The notes under the pieces were generated by a model that saw only the letters and a list, made by a program, of their open reading frames with translations, had not been told where the DNA came from and searched no databases. A stretch of 64,000 nucleotides of DNA from Dolosigranulum pigrum ATCC 51524 (GTDB taxonomy: Bacteria; Bacillota; Bacilli; Lactobacillales; Carnobacteriaceae_A): contig NZ_JH601103.1 of assembly GCF_000245815.1 (NCBI RefSeq), positions 1,327,438 to 1,391,437 of the forward strand, read 5' to 3'. The position numbers were made by a program, and so were the translations under genes. Shown here in pieces: positions 1 to 9,262 of the stretch; within the stretch, counting starts at the first letter, position 1; every line of letters starts with the position of its first letter.

Positions 1-1
1 C

Positions 2-715
2 CTGTTAGGAACCATCGTCTTGATGGAACTGATGGATGAATACCAAGTCAAAAAGCTTGTTTTCAGCTCAAGTGCAACCGTCTATGGCATGCACAATGAA
101 GCACCCTTCACAGAAGATATGCCACTATCGACAACCAATCCATATGGGTCAACGAAGCTCTTTATCGAACAGTTTATCGAAGATCAGTATACGGCCGATA
201 ATGAATGGTCGGCGGCAAACTTACGCTACTTTAATCCGATTGGTGCGCATCCAAGTGGTCAGATGGGCGAAGATCCGTCCGCCACACCAAATAACTTGAT
301 GCCTTACATTACCCAAGTCGCAGTGGGCAAACGTGAGCAACTGCAAGTATTCGGTGATGATTACGAGACCCCAGACGGAACGGGTGTCAGAGACTACATC
401 CACGTCGTTGATCTGGCTCTCGGTCACTTGAAGGCACTCGAATATGTCTTAGATTCAACCGGTGCACAGGCATTCAACTTAGGAACCGGTGAAGGCTACT
501 CTGTTCTTGACTTAGTAAAAACGTTCCAAGATGTTAATCAAGTAGATGTGCCTTACAGCATTGCACCGCGTCGTCCCGGCGATATTGCCACAAGTTACGC
601 CGACGTAACGAAGGCAAAAGACGTATTGAATTGGTCAGCTCAACTCAGCATTAAAGACATGTGTCGCGATGCTTGGAACTGGCAGAAAAATAACCCCGAA
701 GGCTATACCGATTAA
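2..715 (+). CDS. galE: UDP-glucose 4-epimerase, 5'-truncated by window edge
   Basis: This is the C-terminal part of an extended short-chain dehydrogenase of the GalE type, which interconverts UDP-glucose and UDP-galactose in the Leloir pathway and for surface polysaccharide synthesis. The reading frame is open from base 2, so the N-terminal NAD-binding Rossmann glycine motif lies outside the window. Visible family features are the SSSATVYG strand with the catalytic Ser/Thr, the YGSTK motif carrying the catalytic Tyr and Lys, LRYFNPIGAHPSG, the substrate-loop DGTGVRDYIHVVDL, and FNLGTGEGYSV near the C-terminus. About 237 residues remain of a usual 330 or so. A strong hairpin follows the stop codon. 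The assignment to GalE rather than another sugar epimerase rests on these motifs and is confident. Confidence 0.93.
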   Translation: MLGTIVLMELMDEYQVKKLVFSSSATVYGMHNEAPFTEDMPLSTTNPYGSTKLFIEQFIEDQYTADNEWSAANLRYFNPIGAHPSGQMGEDPSATPNNLMPYITQVAVGKREQLQVFGDDYETPDGTGVRDYIHVVDLALGHLKALEYVLDSTGAQAFNLGTGEGYSVLDLVKTFQDVNQVDVPYSIAPRRPGDIATSYADVTKAKDVLNWSAQLSIKDMCRDAWNWQKNNPEGYTD

Positions 716-726
716 TATATTCAAAA

Positions 727-767
727 CCCCAGCCCGATTGAGCAATTAACTGCTCAATCGGGCTGGG
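727..767. terminator. Strong bidirectional intrinsic terminator
   Basis: A perfect 17-bp stem (728-744 with 751-767) closes a 6-base loop, ATTAAC. It lies between the convergent galE (+) and a small membrane-protein gene (-). AAAA at 723-726 gives a short U tract on the minus strand; the plus strand continues with AAATTT. It probably serves both genes. Confidence 0.85.
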
Positions 768-788
768 AAATTTAAAATTTCAATACCT

Positions 789-1130
789 TTATTTTATAAG
801 GCCTGCGCGTTTTCTGGTTATAAATACATCAATGACACCTACAATAAGAGCAATCGAACCACTGTAAGCAAATCCTAACCAACCAATGATGTATAAGAAT
901 ATATATATCATTAACGATCTATAAAAATCATATTTCGTTAACTGATAAAAATCTACCCAATGAAACCATGCCTTCGCAATTAAACCTAGTACGATAAACA
1001 AAAAGATAACATGTCCTGCTGTAAAAAGGTAAGGAAATTCCGCTCCAAATCCGCTAATTACATTCATACTTGTAAACATGGACAAACTCATCGCTAAAAC
1101 ACCGGTAACGCCAGTATAATAACAATACAT
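789..1130 (-). CDS. Small polytopic membrane protein of unknown function
   Basis: This 113-residue protein is not recognised. It has about three strongly hydrophobic stretches: roughly residues 35-55 (LFTAGHVIFLFIVLGLIAKA), 72-90, and 90-105, ending in a basic tail RKRAG. The basic tail after the last helix suggests that the C-terminus is cytoplasmic. GGAGGG lies 9 bases upstream of the ATG, a good ribosome binding site, so the start is supported. It stands alone on the minus strand, convergent with galE and sharing its terminator. No enzymatic motif is visible. The gene call is reasonable because of the ribosome binding site and terminator; the function is unknown. Confidence 0.6.
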   Translation of the reverse strand: MYCYYTGVTGVLAMSLSMFTSMNVISGFGAEFPYLFTAGHVIFLFIVLGLIAKAWFHWVDFYQLTKYDFYRSLMIYIFLYIIGWLGFAYSGSIALIVGVIDVFITRKRAGLIK

Positions 1131-1228
1131 TATGTGATCCCTCCATTATCTATACTGTCTTATTACATCAATCACTCTATTACAGAGTCAACCGGAGGCC
1201 ATCCCCAATTGAAATAAAATAAAAACCC

Positions 1229-1360
1229 TTACAAATTAATACTAACAAAAATTATAGCTATAGAGCAAGTATTTAACCAAAAATACGAAAATGCCTTAAT
1301 ATCCAATATGACATCTATTTCACATATCACGCTTACCAAACAAATAGCTTTTTCCAGCAA
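1229..1360 (-). CDS. Possible 43-residue membrane peptide (weak)
   Basis: In the otherwise empty stretch 1131-1444 the minus strand holds a short frame starting with TTG at 1360, preceded at 8 bases by AAAGGA. An in-frame ATG lies at 1369, directly abutting that ribosome binding site. The peptide has a hydrophobic C-terminal half (NTCSIAIIFVSINL). A TATAAT-like hexamer lies about 35 bases upstream. There is no homology evidence and no terminator after it, so this may be chance. Nothing else is seen between 1131 and 1444. Confidence 0.22.
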   Translation of the reverse strand: MLEKAICLVSVICEIDVILDIKAFSYFWLNTCSIAIIFVSINL

Positions 1361-1444
1361 TGTCGTCATCCTTTCTTTTGATGTTGTCCTTTCATTATAT
1401 ATATTACATTTTTAAGGCTTGTTGTGATAGGAATTGTTAGCACT

Positions 1445-1474
1445 AAAAAAGCTCTCTATTTATGGATAGAGAGC
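1445..1474 (-). terminator. Intrinsic terminator of yihY
   Basis: An 8-bp stem, GCTCTCTA/TAGAGAGC (1451-1458 with 1467-1474), is followed on the minus strand by six T. It lies 35 bases after the stop of the YihY-family gene. Confidence 0.85.
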
Positions 1475-1509
1475 GACTTTCACGATGATTATTATTTCTA
1501 GAGCAGTTA

Positions 1510-2355
1510 TCAATCAATAATCGATAAGGTTTGGAGAAGTTTGATGAAGCGACTATTATCGCCTTTTACTTCAATCTCACCCTGTTGTTCGATTAAGTAC
1601 GCATTCAGCATGCCGCCAATCAGCACCATCATATTCACCTTCTGCAGAACAGAGAGAATAATTAAGAAACCGCCCAGCAAGGTGACCAGAATCGACCCCG
1701 GAGGAATGTAGGCCAAGACTAATAAGTAAATAATACTAGCAATGAAAATTGAACCGGTCGCTAAGAGTGCTCCCGGGATCACTTGACGCCAAGATTGATG
1801 CGCATTCGGTCCAAAACGGTACAAGAAGCACCACGTAAAGAATGTCGCTAGTAACAAAATAATTCCACGTAATATACCAGTTAATTGACATACATAAATG
1901 ACCATCCCCACTGCTCCAAACCAGCCTAACAAGACGAGTAAGAATACAAAGGCATATAGTCGCGTCACAATAATATGGCGACGACTCGGCACACCATACG
2001 CGTCATTCAAGCCCATAATAAGTGAATTCATCATCATACTAATCGTCCAAACCGATGATATAAAGGCAATCAAATAAATACCAAATGTGGAATTATCATA
2101 AATCACTTGAAAATCAACCACTAATCGCTCAGCAATTTGTTCTGGCAACACTAACCGTGAAAGTTCAAAGAATCGATCCAAGTTCAACTGGTGAAATTTC
2201 ACAGCATTCATCACCCCCACAATCAGTGGAAATAATGTAAACAGCATATAGTATGTAATAAACGTTGAATATTGCCACACATGACTGGCTTTTACTCGAT
2301 CTTTTAGTTCTATTAGCCACTGATATTTCAATAAATCAAGCACACGATCAATCAT
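1510..2355 (-). CDS. YihY/BrkB family integral membrane protein
   Basis: This is a polytopic membrane protein of about 281 residues in the YihY/virulence factor BrkB family (formerly and misleadingly called RNase BN). Its function in Firmicutes is not established. An amphipathic N-terminus (VLDLLKYQWLIELKDRVK) is followed by about six transmembrane segments, the family motif region TYYMLFTLFPLIVGVMN, then SSVWTISMMMNSLIMGLNDAYGV and a C-terminal hydrophobic hairpin (LLGGFLIILSVLQKVNMMVLI). The open frame extends to an ATG at 2406, but that codon has no ribosome binding site. GGGGGG lies 6 bases before the ATG at 2355, so I place the start there. It is monocistronic, between the map gene and a clear terminator. 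Confidence 0.85.
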   Translation of the reverse strand: MIDRVLDLLKYQWLIELKDRVKASHVWQYSTFITYYMLFTLFPLIVGVMNAVKFHQLNLDRFFELSRLVLPEQIAERLVVDFQVIYDNSTFGIYLIAFISSVWTISMMMNSLIMGLNDAYGVPSRRHIIVTRLYAFVFLLVLLGWFGAVGMVIYVCQLTGILRGIILLLATFFTWCFLYRFGPNAHQSWRQVIPGALLATGSIFIASIIYLLVLAYIPPGSILVTLLGGFLIILSVLQKVNMMVLIGGMLNAYLIEQQGEIEVKGDNSRFIKLLQTLSIID

Positions 2356-2480
2356 CGCACGCCCCCCTTTCCAAACCCATCTGATGTATTTCTTCCCATC
2401 ATTCATTCTAATAGAAAATTAGCAATAACAGAAGACCTAGACGGTACATTATTCGCCTAGGTCCCTGAACAAAAATTATC

Positions 2481-3236
2481 TTATTCGCCTTTTTGTTTTG
2501 TCAAAATTTGTGGACCATCCTCAGTAATCGCCAAGGTATGTTCATATTGACAACTATAGCCACCATCAATTGTCCGTGCAGTCCACCCGTTATCATCCAT
2601 CTTCGACTTCCACGCACCGGTATTAATCATTGGTTCAATCGTAATCACCATACCCGGCTTCAGACGCTTTCCTCTCCCCGCAGTACCGTAATGAGGAATA
2701 CTTGGTGATTCATGCAACGTCGGTCCAATACCGTGTCCGACAAACTCACGAACAACCGAATAGCCCTTAGGTTCCACGAATGCTTGAATAGCCGCACCAA
2801 TATCGCCAATTCGATTACCTGGCTGAGCTGCTTCAATTCCAACGTAGAGCGCTTCTCGCGTCACCTCCATCAAGTGACGTACTTCTTCTGACACTTCACC
2901 GACCGCATAACTCCAGCATGAATCCGACAAGGCTCCTTCATAGTTGATGACCATATCGACCTTCACTAAGTCGCCTTCTTCCAGTGGCTCTTTCCGTGGA
3001 AAACCGTGACAAATTTCATCATTAATCGTCACACACGTCGCATATTCATAGCCTTGATAACCTTTTTGTTCGGCTTCTGCTCCTTTTTCATCAATTATAT
3101 TTTCTACGAATTGATCAATCTCAAGTCCCGTTACACCTGGTTTGATAAAATCACGTAACCGCTCATGAATCTCAGCCAAGATACTCCCGGACTGATTCAT
3201 ACTTTCGATTTCTCGCTTCGACTTCAACGTAATCAT
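2481..3236 (-). CDS. map: Type I methionine aminopeptidase
   Basis: This enzyme removes the initiator methionine from nascent proteins in the cytoplasm. The 251-residue protein has the M24 pita-bread fold. Candidate metal ligands are the Asp in VKVDMV, the Asp in LSDSCW, the His in FVGHGIG, the Glu in ITIEPM and the Glu in YEHT; CHGFP is also family-typical. The frame is open to an ATG at 3269, but that ATG overlaps a TATAAT -10 element (3273-3268), so it would precede the transcription start. The ATG at 3236, with AAGGA 8 bases upstream, is the likely start. It is transcribed alone and there is a terminator for the next operon just upstream. Identification is confident. Confidence 0.95.
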   Translation of the reverse strand: MITLKSKREIESMNQSGSILAEIHERLRDFIKPGVTGLEIDQFVENIIDEKGAEAEQKGYQGYEYATCVTINDEICHGFPRKEPLEEGDLVKVDMVINYEGALSDSCWSYAVGEVSEEVRHLMEVTREALYVGIEAAQPGNRIGDIGAAIQAFVEPKGYSVVREFVGHGIGPTLHESPSIPHYGTAGRGKRLKPGMVITIEPMINTGAWKSKMDDNGWTARTIDGGYSCQYEHTLAITEDGPQILTKQKGE

Positions 3237-3267
3237 TTCATCATCCTTCCCTTCATCAATCTTACTC

Positions 3268-3273
3268 ATTATA
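3268..3273 (-). promoter_or_regulatory. -10 element of the map promoter
   Basis: TATAAT on the minus strand, about 25-30 bases upstream of the ATG at 3236. No good -35 hexamer is visible at 17 bases. The element matters because it rules out the upstream in-frame ATG at 3269. Confidence 0.55.
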
Positions 3274-3360
3274 TCAGAAATCCCCTATACATCGCGAATA
3301 TTAGACCTAATATTATATAAGAAGCTCCTTAAATATCTTATCCTTCCCTTCATTGCTTAT

Positions 3361-3394
3361 AAAAAAACTACTTCAGATAAATTATCCAAAGTAG
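3361..3394 (-). terminator. Intrinsic terminator of the ABC exporter operon
   Basis: The arms CTACTTCAGATAA (3368-3380) and TTATCCAAAGTAG (3382-3394) form a stem with a two-base internal mismatch, followed on the minus strand by seven T. It starts 12 bases after the stop codon of the downstream ABC gene. Confidence 0.8.
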
Positions 3395-3406
3395 CTTTCT
3401 GATTAG

Positions 3407-5182
3407 TTAAGCATCTGTTGTTTGTAATTCGTACATATCATAATACATACCACCTTGTGCAATCAATTCATCGTGAGTGCCCGATTCAATAATTTCCCCT
3501 TGACGCAAGACATAGATGCGATCTGCTTCCTTAATAGTTGATAGACGGTGGGCAATTACAATCGTTGTCCGTCCTTGTCGCATATTAGATAACCCTTCTT
3601 GGATCATCATCTCAGTTTCCGTATCGATATTAGCGGTTGCTTCATCTAGAATCAGAATCGTTGGATCACGTAAAATGGTCCGCGCAAAACTAATTAACTG
3701 CTTCTCACCTGTAGAGAAGGAAGCTCCCCGCTCAATAACTTTTGACTGATACCCATCCTCTAAGTTATCAATAATCTTGTCAGCATTAACGAACTCAGCA
3801 GCTTTGCGCACCTCTTGATCGGTAAAGTCTCCATACATCGTAATATTATCGCGTACATTACCGTAGAACATGAAGCTATCTTGAAGTACTAAGCCCATTT
3901 TTTCGCGCAAGTCACTATCTTTAATCTCTTTAATCGACTGGTCATCAATTTTAATGCTTCCTCGATTAAATTCATAGAAGCGCATCAATAAGTTAATAAT
4001 TGAACTCTTCCCAGAACCAGTCTGCCCAACTAGAGCGATTGTTTCGCCTGCTTCGGCAGTAATGTTGATATTTTTTAAGACATCATTCTCGCCATCGTAA
4101 GAGAAAGTTAAGTCAGTAATTTCAATTTTTCCAGCGGTCACTTCACCAGTTGCCTCTGGATTGGCATGTGGAGCTAAGTCATCTTTGTCAATTAAGTGAA
4201 TAACTCGCGAGCCGGAAACAAGCCCATTTTGGAAGATACTTAAACTGTTCATAATCTCGCCGATTGGGTTGAAGAATTGCTTGGCATACTGTGTGAAGGC
4301 ATAGAGCACCCCCACGTTAACTGCTATCCCACTCAAGTATTCTTGTCCGAACATGAGTAAAATAATCACTAACACAACCACTTCAATGAAGCTAATCGCT
4401 GGCATCAACAAGACGGCATCCATCTTAAACATCTTAATACGAGCATCAACATATTCTTGATTGACATTATCAAATTCTTCTTTTTTACGATCTGTTTGAT
4501 TGAAATGTTGAATAGTCATCATCCCGGTAATTGACTCCGCAAGCTCTGTATTCACCTTGGACAATGCTTCCCGCATTCTTCCATAAATAACCGTACTTTT
4601 TTTCTGATAGATGTACATTAAGATAATCACTACCGGTAAGAAAGCCATAAAGATAAGCGCGAGTTTCACATCCAACGTAAACATCGCAATGGCAATCGAT
4701 ATCGCGTTAAACAAGCCATTCGCTACTTGCATAAAGACATTCCAAAATTCCTTGATAGTCTCCGTATCATTGGTCACACGAGAGACAACCGATCCATTCG
4801 GGGTTTGGTCGAAGTAGCGCATCTCCAAGTGAATAACATGTTCATAAATTGAACGGCGTAAGTTGGCTACTGTTTGTTCTGAGGCATTCTTGAAAAGATA
4901 ATCCTTAATATAAGTCAATGCAAGTTTCGCTATCGTCAATCCCGCATAAAATAATAAGACCCGTACAAGTATCCCAACTTCGAACACATCATTCACTAAA
5001 TATTGGTCAATATAGCGCTGAACAATAATGGGTAAATACGCATTAATTCCGGATACAACCGCCATCGCTATCAATGATAACGTAAAAACCTTCCAATAAG
5101 GTTGAGCAAATTGCAACAATCGCATCATAATCGAGAGGTTCTCCTTGAGCGAAAACGAAATCTGATAATCCTTACGCTCCAT
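3407..5182 (-). CDS. ABC exporter, half-transporter subunit B (active-site consensus)
   Basis: A 591-residue fusion of a six-helix exporter membrane domain (residues about 20-320) and an ABC ATPase domain, of the YheH/LmrD-like multidrug or lipid exporter group. Walker A is GQTGSGKSS, the Q-loop region is MGLVLQDSFMF, the signature is degenerate (FSTGEKQ instead of LSGGQ), Walker B is ILILDEATA with the catalytic Glu, and the H-loop is VIAHRLS. It overlaps the preceding gene by 11 bases, implying translational coupling. Its partner has a good signature but lacks the catalytic Glu, so the pair would form one consensus and one degenerate ATP site, as known for heterodimeric exporters. The substrate cannot be read from sequence. 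Confidence 0.9.
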   Translation of the reverse strand: MERKDYQISFSLKENLSIMMRLLQFAQPYWKVFTLSLIAMAVVSGINAYLPIIVQRYIDQYLVNDVFEVGILVRVLLFYAGLTIAKLALTYIKDYLFKNASEQTVANLRRSIYEHVIHLEMRYFDQTPNGSVVSRVTNDTETIKEFWNVFMQVANGLFNAISIAIAMFTLDVKLALIFMAFLPVVIILMYIYQKKSTVIYGRMREALSKVNTELAESITGMMTIQHFNQTDRKKEEFDNVNQEYVDARIKMFKMDAVLLMPAISFIEVVVLVIILLMFGQEYLSGIAVNVGVLYAFTQYAKQFFNPIGEIMNSLSIFQNGLVSGSRVIHLIDKDDLAPHANPEATGEVTAGKIEITDLTFSYDGENDVLKNINITAEAGETIALVGQTGSGKSSIINLLMRFYEFNRGSIKIDDQSIKEIKDSDLREKMGLVLQDSFMFYGNVRDNITMYGDFTDQEVRKAAEFVNADKIIDNLEDGYQSKVIERGASFSTGEKQLISFARTILRDPTILILDEATANIDTETEMMIQEGLSNMRQGRTTIVIAHRLSTIKEADRIYVLRQGEIIESGTHDELIAQGGMYYDMYELQTTDA

Positions 5183-6935
5183 ATTGATCCCCTCCTTCTA
5201 CTTTTTCTTCTAGTTGTTGTTTTTGATACATCTTACTGTACCACTCATTTGATCCGATTAAATCATCATGTGTCCCTTTACCGATCACGCGACCTTGTTC
5301 CATCACTAAGATCAAGTCCGCATCCATCACCGAACTAATCTTATGTGAGGCAATAATTGTCGTACGGTTTTGGCGCAATTCTCTAAAGTTGGCCAAAATT
5401 TTATGCTCTGTCTGCGCATCCACCGCTGAGAGTGAATCATCTAAGAAGAGATAGTCTGGTTCCACGGCGAGTGCACGTGCAATCGAAATTCGTTGCTTCT
5501 GTCCACCCGAGAGAGCTACTCCTTTTTCTCCTACTTGCGTATCAAATTGTTCAGGGAAGCCCATGATATCTTCATATACATCGGACAATTTGGCAAATTC
5601 CGCTACTTGGTCCAAAGACAAGGACGGATTGCCGAAGCGAATATTTTCCGCAATCGAGTGCGAGAATAAGAAAGGCTCTTGTGCCACATAACCAATAGCC
5701 TCTGCCACACTATCAACCGCGTAATCCTTAATATCAATCCCGCCGTACGTAATCTGACCCTTATAATGATCATAATCACGCATCAGCAACTTAAAGATCG
5801 TACTCTTACCGGAACCAGTCTTACCAACCAATCCTAGCGTCTGCCCAGCCTTTAGTTCAAATTGGACATCTTCTAACAACACCGCTTCATCATCTTCATA
5901 TTGAAATGACCGAACATCGAAGTGAATATCGCCCTTAATTGGCTCTCTGACAGGATTTTGAGCTTCTTTAATATTAGATTTATTATTAAGTAACTCTTGA
6001 ATACGATCATAACTGACATTTCCACGTTCAAGCGTATTAGCTAAGAAACCAACTGCCAAGAGCGGCCACGTCATCATCGCTAAGTAACTAAAATAAGAAA
6101 CTAGATTCCCAATCGTAATCCGACCGTTATAAATAAAATATGTCCCAAAAATTAAAGCTAACAAGTACGATAAACTCGTAATGGAATCAATCGCTGGTCG
6201 ATAGAGTGAGTCAATTTTAAATACTTGTTTATTCATCTCCACAACATGTTCGATATCCTCAGAATAACTCGCATAGTCATCCTGCTCTTCACCGAATGCC
6301 TTAATCACTCGAATCCCAGAGACACTCTCCTGAACATGATCATTCACACGTGAAAAAGATTCCAATGACTTGCGGAATCTTGTATTAATGACCTTTCCAA
6401 GCTTTCGTGAGATAACAATCAGTAATGGGAACGGCACAATCGTCAGTAAGGTTAACTGCCAATCAATAAAGACAAACATACTGAACAGCGTCGTCGCACT
6501 TACGACAATCGAATCCGTCAATGTCAAAATTCCGCCCCCTGCCACGAATTTAAGTGATGCTAAATCATTCGTCGCATGCGCCATCAAGTCTCCTGTCCGA
6601 TGCTCATGGAAAAACTCACTATCCATCTTCGTGAAATGATCGAACAACTTATTACGCATAATCGCTTCTAACATGGTTGAATTGGTAAATATTAAAGCCC
6701 GCCATGCATAACGTAACGCGTACATCAACACACCCAATCCAAAAATAATTCCAATTTGTAAATAAATATCGCTAGCTACCAATGTTCGCTCCGCCAAGGC
6801 ATCAATCAAATTTCCGATAATGATTGGCGTTACCGCACTGGCTAGCGAAACAACGAGTAAACACACTACCGCTAAGCCGTATGTTTTCGCTCGGAGCTTA
6901 AAAAACCAATCTAATTTTTTGAAAATATCAAACAT
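5172..6935 (-). CDS. ABC exporter, half-transporter subunit A (degenerate Walker B)
   Basis: A 587-residue half-transporter in the same operon, of the YheI/LmrC-like type. The N-terminal six-helix domain (about residues 15-310) is followed by the ATPase: Walker A GKTGSGKST, canonical signature LSGGQKQRIS, Walker B FLDDSLSAVD in which Asp replaces the catalytic Glu, and H-loop ASHKIS. The Asp substitution is characteristic of the degenerate-site subunit of heterodimeric ABC exporters, matching the partner downstream. GAGG lies 5 bases before the ATG. A TGATACAAT extended -10-like element lies at 6980-6972. It is likely a drug or lipid exporter; the substrate is unknown. Confidence 0.9.
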   Translation of the reverse strand: MFDIFKKLDWFFKLRAKTYGLAVVCLLVVSLASAVTPIIIGNLIDALAERTLVASDIYLQIGIIFGLGVLMYALRYAWRALIFTNSTMLEAIMRNKLFDHFTKMDSEFFHEHRTGDLMAHATNDLASLKFVAGGGILTLTDSIVVSATTLFSMFVFIDWQLTLLTIVPFPLLIVISRKLGKVINTRFRKSLESFSRVNDHVQESVSGIRVIKAFGEEQDDYASYSEDIEHVVEMNKQVFKIDSLYRPAIDSITSLSYLLALIFGTYFIYNGRITIGNLVSYFSYLAMMTWPLLAVGFLANTLERGNVSYDRIQELLNNKSNIKEAQNPVREPIKGDIHFDVRSFQYEDDEAVLLEDVQFELKAGQTLGLVGKTGSGKSTIFKLLMRDYDHYKGQITYGGIDIKDYAVDSVAEAIGYVAQEPFLFSHSIAENIRFGNPSLSLDQVAEFAKLSDVYEDIMGFPEQFDTQVGEKGVALSGGQKQRISIARALAVEPDYLFLDDSLSAVDAQTEHKILANFRELRQNRTTIIASHKISSVMDADLILVMEQGRVIGKGTHDDLIGSNEWYSKMYQKQQLEEKVEGGDQYGA

Positions 6936-7164
6936 CTAATCCTCTTCCTTATCCTCTTTTGCCACTACCACATTGTATCACAAGTATCCATCAATCAATT
7001 AGATAAAAACTGAGTAAAACAAGTGATTAGACCACCTTAATTTCTCTTTATACAATGATTTATACATAAACACTCTGATAACCCATCAAAATTCACTGTT
7101 CTCACAGCGTTTACACATCTTTATTTTTTTATAAAAATAAAGTCATTCACTCACCTAAAACAAT

Positions 7165-7599
7165 CTATTCGGCAACATAAAATTCTTTTGCCGTAAGCAA
7201 TTCTAATTCTTCTAAATCAGTTAGCGAGGTGTCTGCTAACAAGCGCACTTTTATCCCTAATTGATCGCCCGCTGCCTGAGCCACTGCAATGTCGCTTGCT
7301 TCTGCAGTCAGTTGACTATATATGAACTGCAAAATCTGCTCGTGTCGTTGAATATAGTAAATATCACTGGTCTTGTTATATATTACATGAACTCCAGGAC
7401 CTTCAGCTTTTTTATGAAAAGATTGACGGGTTATCCGAAATTTCTCCTCATAAAAATCCAAAAATTGTTGCGGAGTTAGCGCTTGTGTATCATGTAAAAA
7501 CGGAGCATATTCATCATAATGATCCAAATCTTCAATATGAACGAGTGCTCCCCAAATACCAACAATCAAAAATAGTAATAAAATTAATACAATTCCCAT
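7165..7599 (-). CDS. Membrane-anchored protein of unknown function
   Basis: A 144-residue protein with one N-terminal hydrophobic segment (VLILLLFLIVGIWGALV, about residues 3-20). This is probably an uncleaved anchor, since no clear signal peptidase site or lipobox Cys is visible. The remainder is soluble and acidic, with EDLDHYDEYAPFLHD and a C-terminal LTDLEELELLTAKEF. Two starts compete: ATG 7605 lies one base after the AAGGAG, while ATG 7599 is at a 7-base spacing and is preferred. It stands alone between the ABC exporter and brnQ. The non-coding stretch 6936-7164 upstream of the exporter shows only an AT-only hairpin and the exporter's putative promoter. No family was recognised. Confidence 0.6.
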   Translation of the reverse strand: MGIVLILLLFLIVGIWGALVHIEDLDHYDEYAPFLHDTQALTPQQFLDFYEEKFRITRQSFHKKAEGPGVHVIYNKTSDIYYIQRHEQILQFIYSQLTAEASDIAVAQAAGDQLGIKVRLLADTSLTDLEELELLTAKEFYVAE

Positions 7600-7760
7600 T
7601 CTCATACTCCTTTACTTGATCACTCATCTTATAACAGATAGGACTCACTGAGTCGTGATATTTTTTCACTTACTTTTTTTTAGCTCCTTCTATTTTATCA
7701 AGGAATCGATAGGGATGCTAGTGTTTTTTTTAATATAATCTCATCTATCTTTAATGGCAT

Positions 7761-7805
7761 TAAAATAAGCAGCGCTCAGTTTGCACTGGGCGCTACTTAT
7801 TTTAA
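7761..7805 (-). terminator. Intrinsic terminator of brnQ
   Basis: A long stem of about 19 bp with one or two G-U pairs pairs the segment 7785-7805 with 7761-7780 around a 4-base loop. The minus-strand 3' arm ends in TTATTTTAA, immediately after the brnQ stop codon. Confidence 0.85.
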
Positions 7806-7808
7806 GCT

Positions 7809-9203
7809 TTATTCTGCTGTAGAGTGGTGACGATCTACCCGCTTCAAGCGCGGGCTCATAGTCATATAGAGGACATATGAAAGGACGAAGCCGATAACAG
7901 CTGGCACAACCCAACCCATTCCATATGCCATAAATGGAACAACCCGATCACTTGCATTGAAGAAGGGTTGCAATGTTGCAGTGTAATTTTCCAAAGAAGC
8001 CACTGTTCCTAAAGCTGCACGGATCCCATCCAATAAGCTAATCGGTAAGACGAATAAAATCGTTCCAATGTAGACAATTGGACTATCATTGAATAAGCGT
8101 GACAACAATGCGACAAAAATTAACGTAATTGCTAGTGGGTATAAAAACATCAAGACGGGTACCGCGAACGCAATAACATTTGTTAACCCGATATTGGCTA
8201 ATCCACCTGCTAATAGACTGACTAAAACAACCCATGTTTTATAGCTAAAGCTGTTCGGGAACATCTCAACGAATGATTCTGAAATCGCAACTGTCAACCC
8301 AACTGATGTCTTCACACAAGCTAAGATGACCATCAATGCCAGCAAAATATTTCCTGCCCCTCCGAAGTAATGACGATTCACCGCACCGAGCGCCAATCCA
8401 CCATTCTCGAACATTCCTAACGTACTGACACTACTCGCTCCGACAAATGCCATTGCCCAGTAAATAACCGCCATTAACAACAGCGAAATAACGCCTGATT
8501 TTGTCAATGAAATCGCCATTGCTTTAGGTTCACTCACACCTAATTGTTTTATCGTATTAATTACAACAACCCCAAAAGCTAACGACGCCAACGCATCCAT
8601 TGTATTGTATCCTTCTAAAAATCCGGTAAAGAATGGTTGTTCGATATATTTATCAACGGCCATCGTACTAGTTGCTTCTCCCATTGGATTGAAGATTGCT
8701 GTCAGGAATAAAATAGCTAATACAACTAAAAAGGCTGGTGTTAGCCATTTCCCAACATATGTTAATACTTTTGTTGGATTAAGCGACATAAATAAAGACA
8801 CGGCAAAAAATAAAATAGAAAAAATTGCTAAGCCCAATGTTTCAGCTGAATCGGGAACGAACGGTGTCATTGAAATTTCAAACGGAACCGTTGCTAATCG
8901 CGGAATCGCAAATAATGGACCAATTGTCATATAAAGCGCGACAGTAAAGATATACCCAAAAATAGGATGAACTTTACTTGCCATTTCGAAGACACTCTCT
9001 TTTCGACTAACACCGAGCGCCACAATTCCTAGAAACGGCACAATAACCCCCGTAATAATAAATCCTAATGTGGCTTGACTGAAATTAACGCCCGCATTCT
9101 GACCCATAAAAATCGGAAAAATTAAATTCCCGGCTCCAAAAAACATCCCAAATAACATCACACCAATCGTGATATAATGCTTTGTGCTTAATTTTTGTTC
9201 CAT
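7809..9203 (-). CDS. brnQ: Branched-chain amino acid cation symporter (LIVCS family)
   Basis: A 464-residue protein with about 12 transmembrane helices that imports leucine, isoleucine and valine with H+ or Na+. The N-terminus TIGVMLFGMFFGAGNLIFPI is diagnostic of BrnQ/LIVCS carriers, with the unwound GAGN motif in the first helix. Other family stretches are GYNTMDALASLAFGVVV and KTSVGLTVAISESF. GAGGAG lies 8 bases before the ATG. It has a leader of about 250 bases that carries a short Ile/Val-rich ORF and a terminator hairpin (9262-9409), suggesting attenuation by charged branched-chain tRNA. A strong terminator follows. Identification is confident. Confidence 0.95.
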   Translation of the reverse strand: MEQKLSTKHYITIGVMLFGMFFGAGNLIFPIFMGQNAGVNFSQATLGFIITGVIVPFLGIVALGVSRKESVFEMASKVHPIFGYIFTVALYMTIGPLFAIPRLATVPFEISMTPFVPDSAETLGLAIFSILFFAVSLFMSLNPTKVLTYVGKWLTPAFLVVLAILFLTAIFNPMGEATSTMAVDKYIEQPFFTGFLEGYNTMDALASLAFGVVVINTIKQLGVSEPKAMAISLTKSGVISLLLMAVIYWAMAFVGASSVSTLGMFENGGLALGAVNRHYFGGAGNILLALMVILACVKTSVGLTVAISESFVEMFPNSFSYKTWVVLVSLLAGGLANIGLTNVIAFAVPVLMFLYPLAITLIFVALLSRLFNDSPIVYIGTILFVLPISLLDGIRAALGTVASLENYTATLQPFFNASDRVVPFMAYGMGWVVPAVIGFVLSYVLYMTMSPRLKRVDRHHSTAE

Positions 9204-9262
9204 AAAATCACTCCTCTATATAATTAAGATGATTAGATCATCAACGCTATCCAAATCACACA

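Noticed and set aside
4339..4365. CATGAGTAAAATAATCAC inside an ABC exporter gene, resembling the regulon box
   Set aside because: It lies within coding sequence, lacks the TTGCC half and has no -10 at 20 bases.
7120..7146. AT-only hairpin after the 144-residue protein gene as a terminator
   Set aside because: The stem has no GC core and mostly pairs A with T runs; too weak to call.
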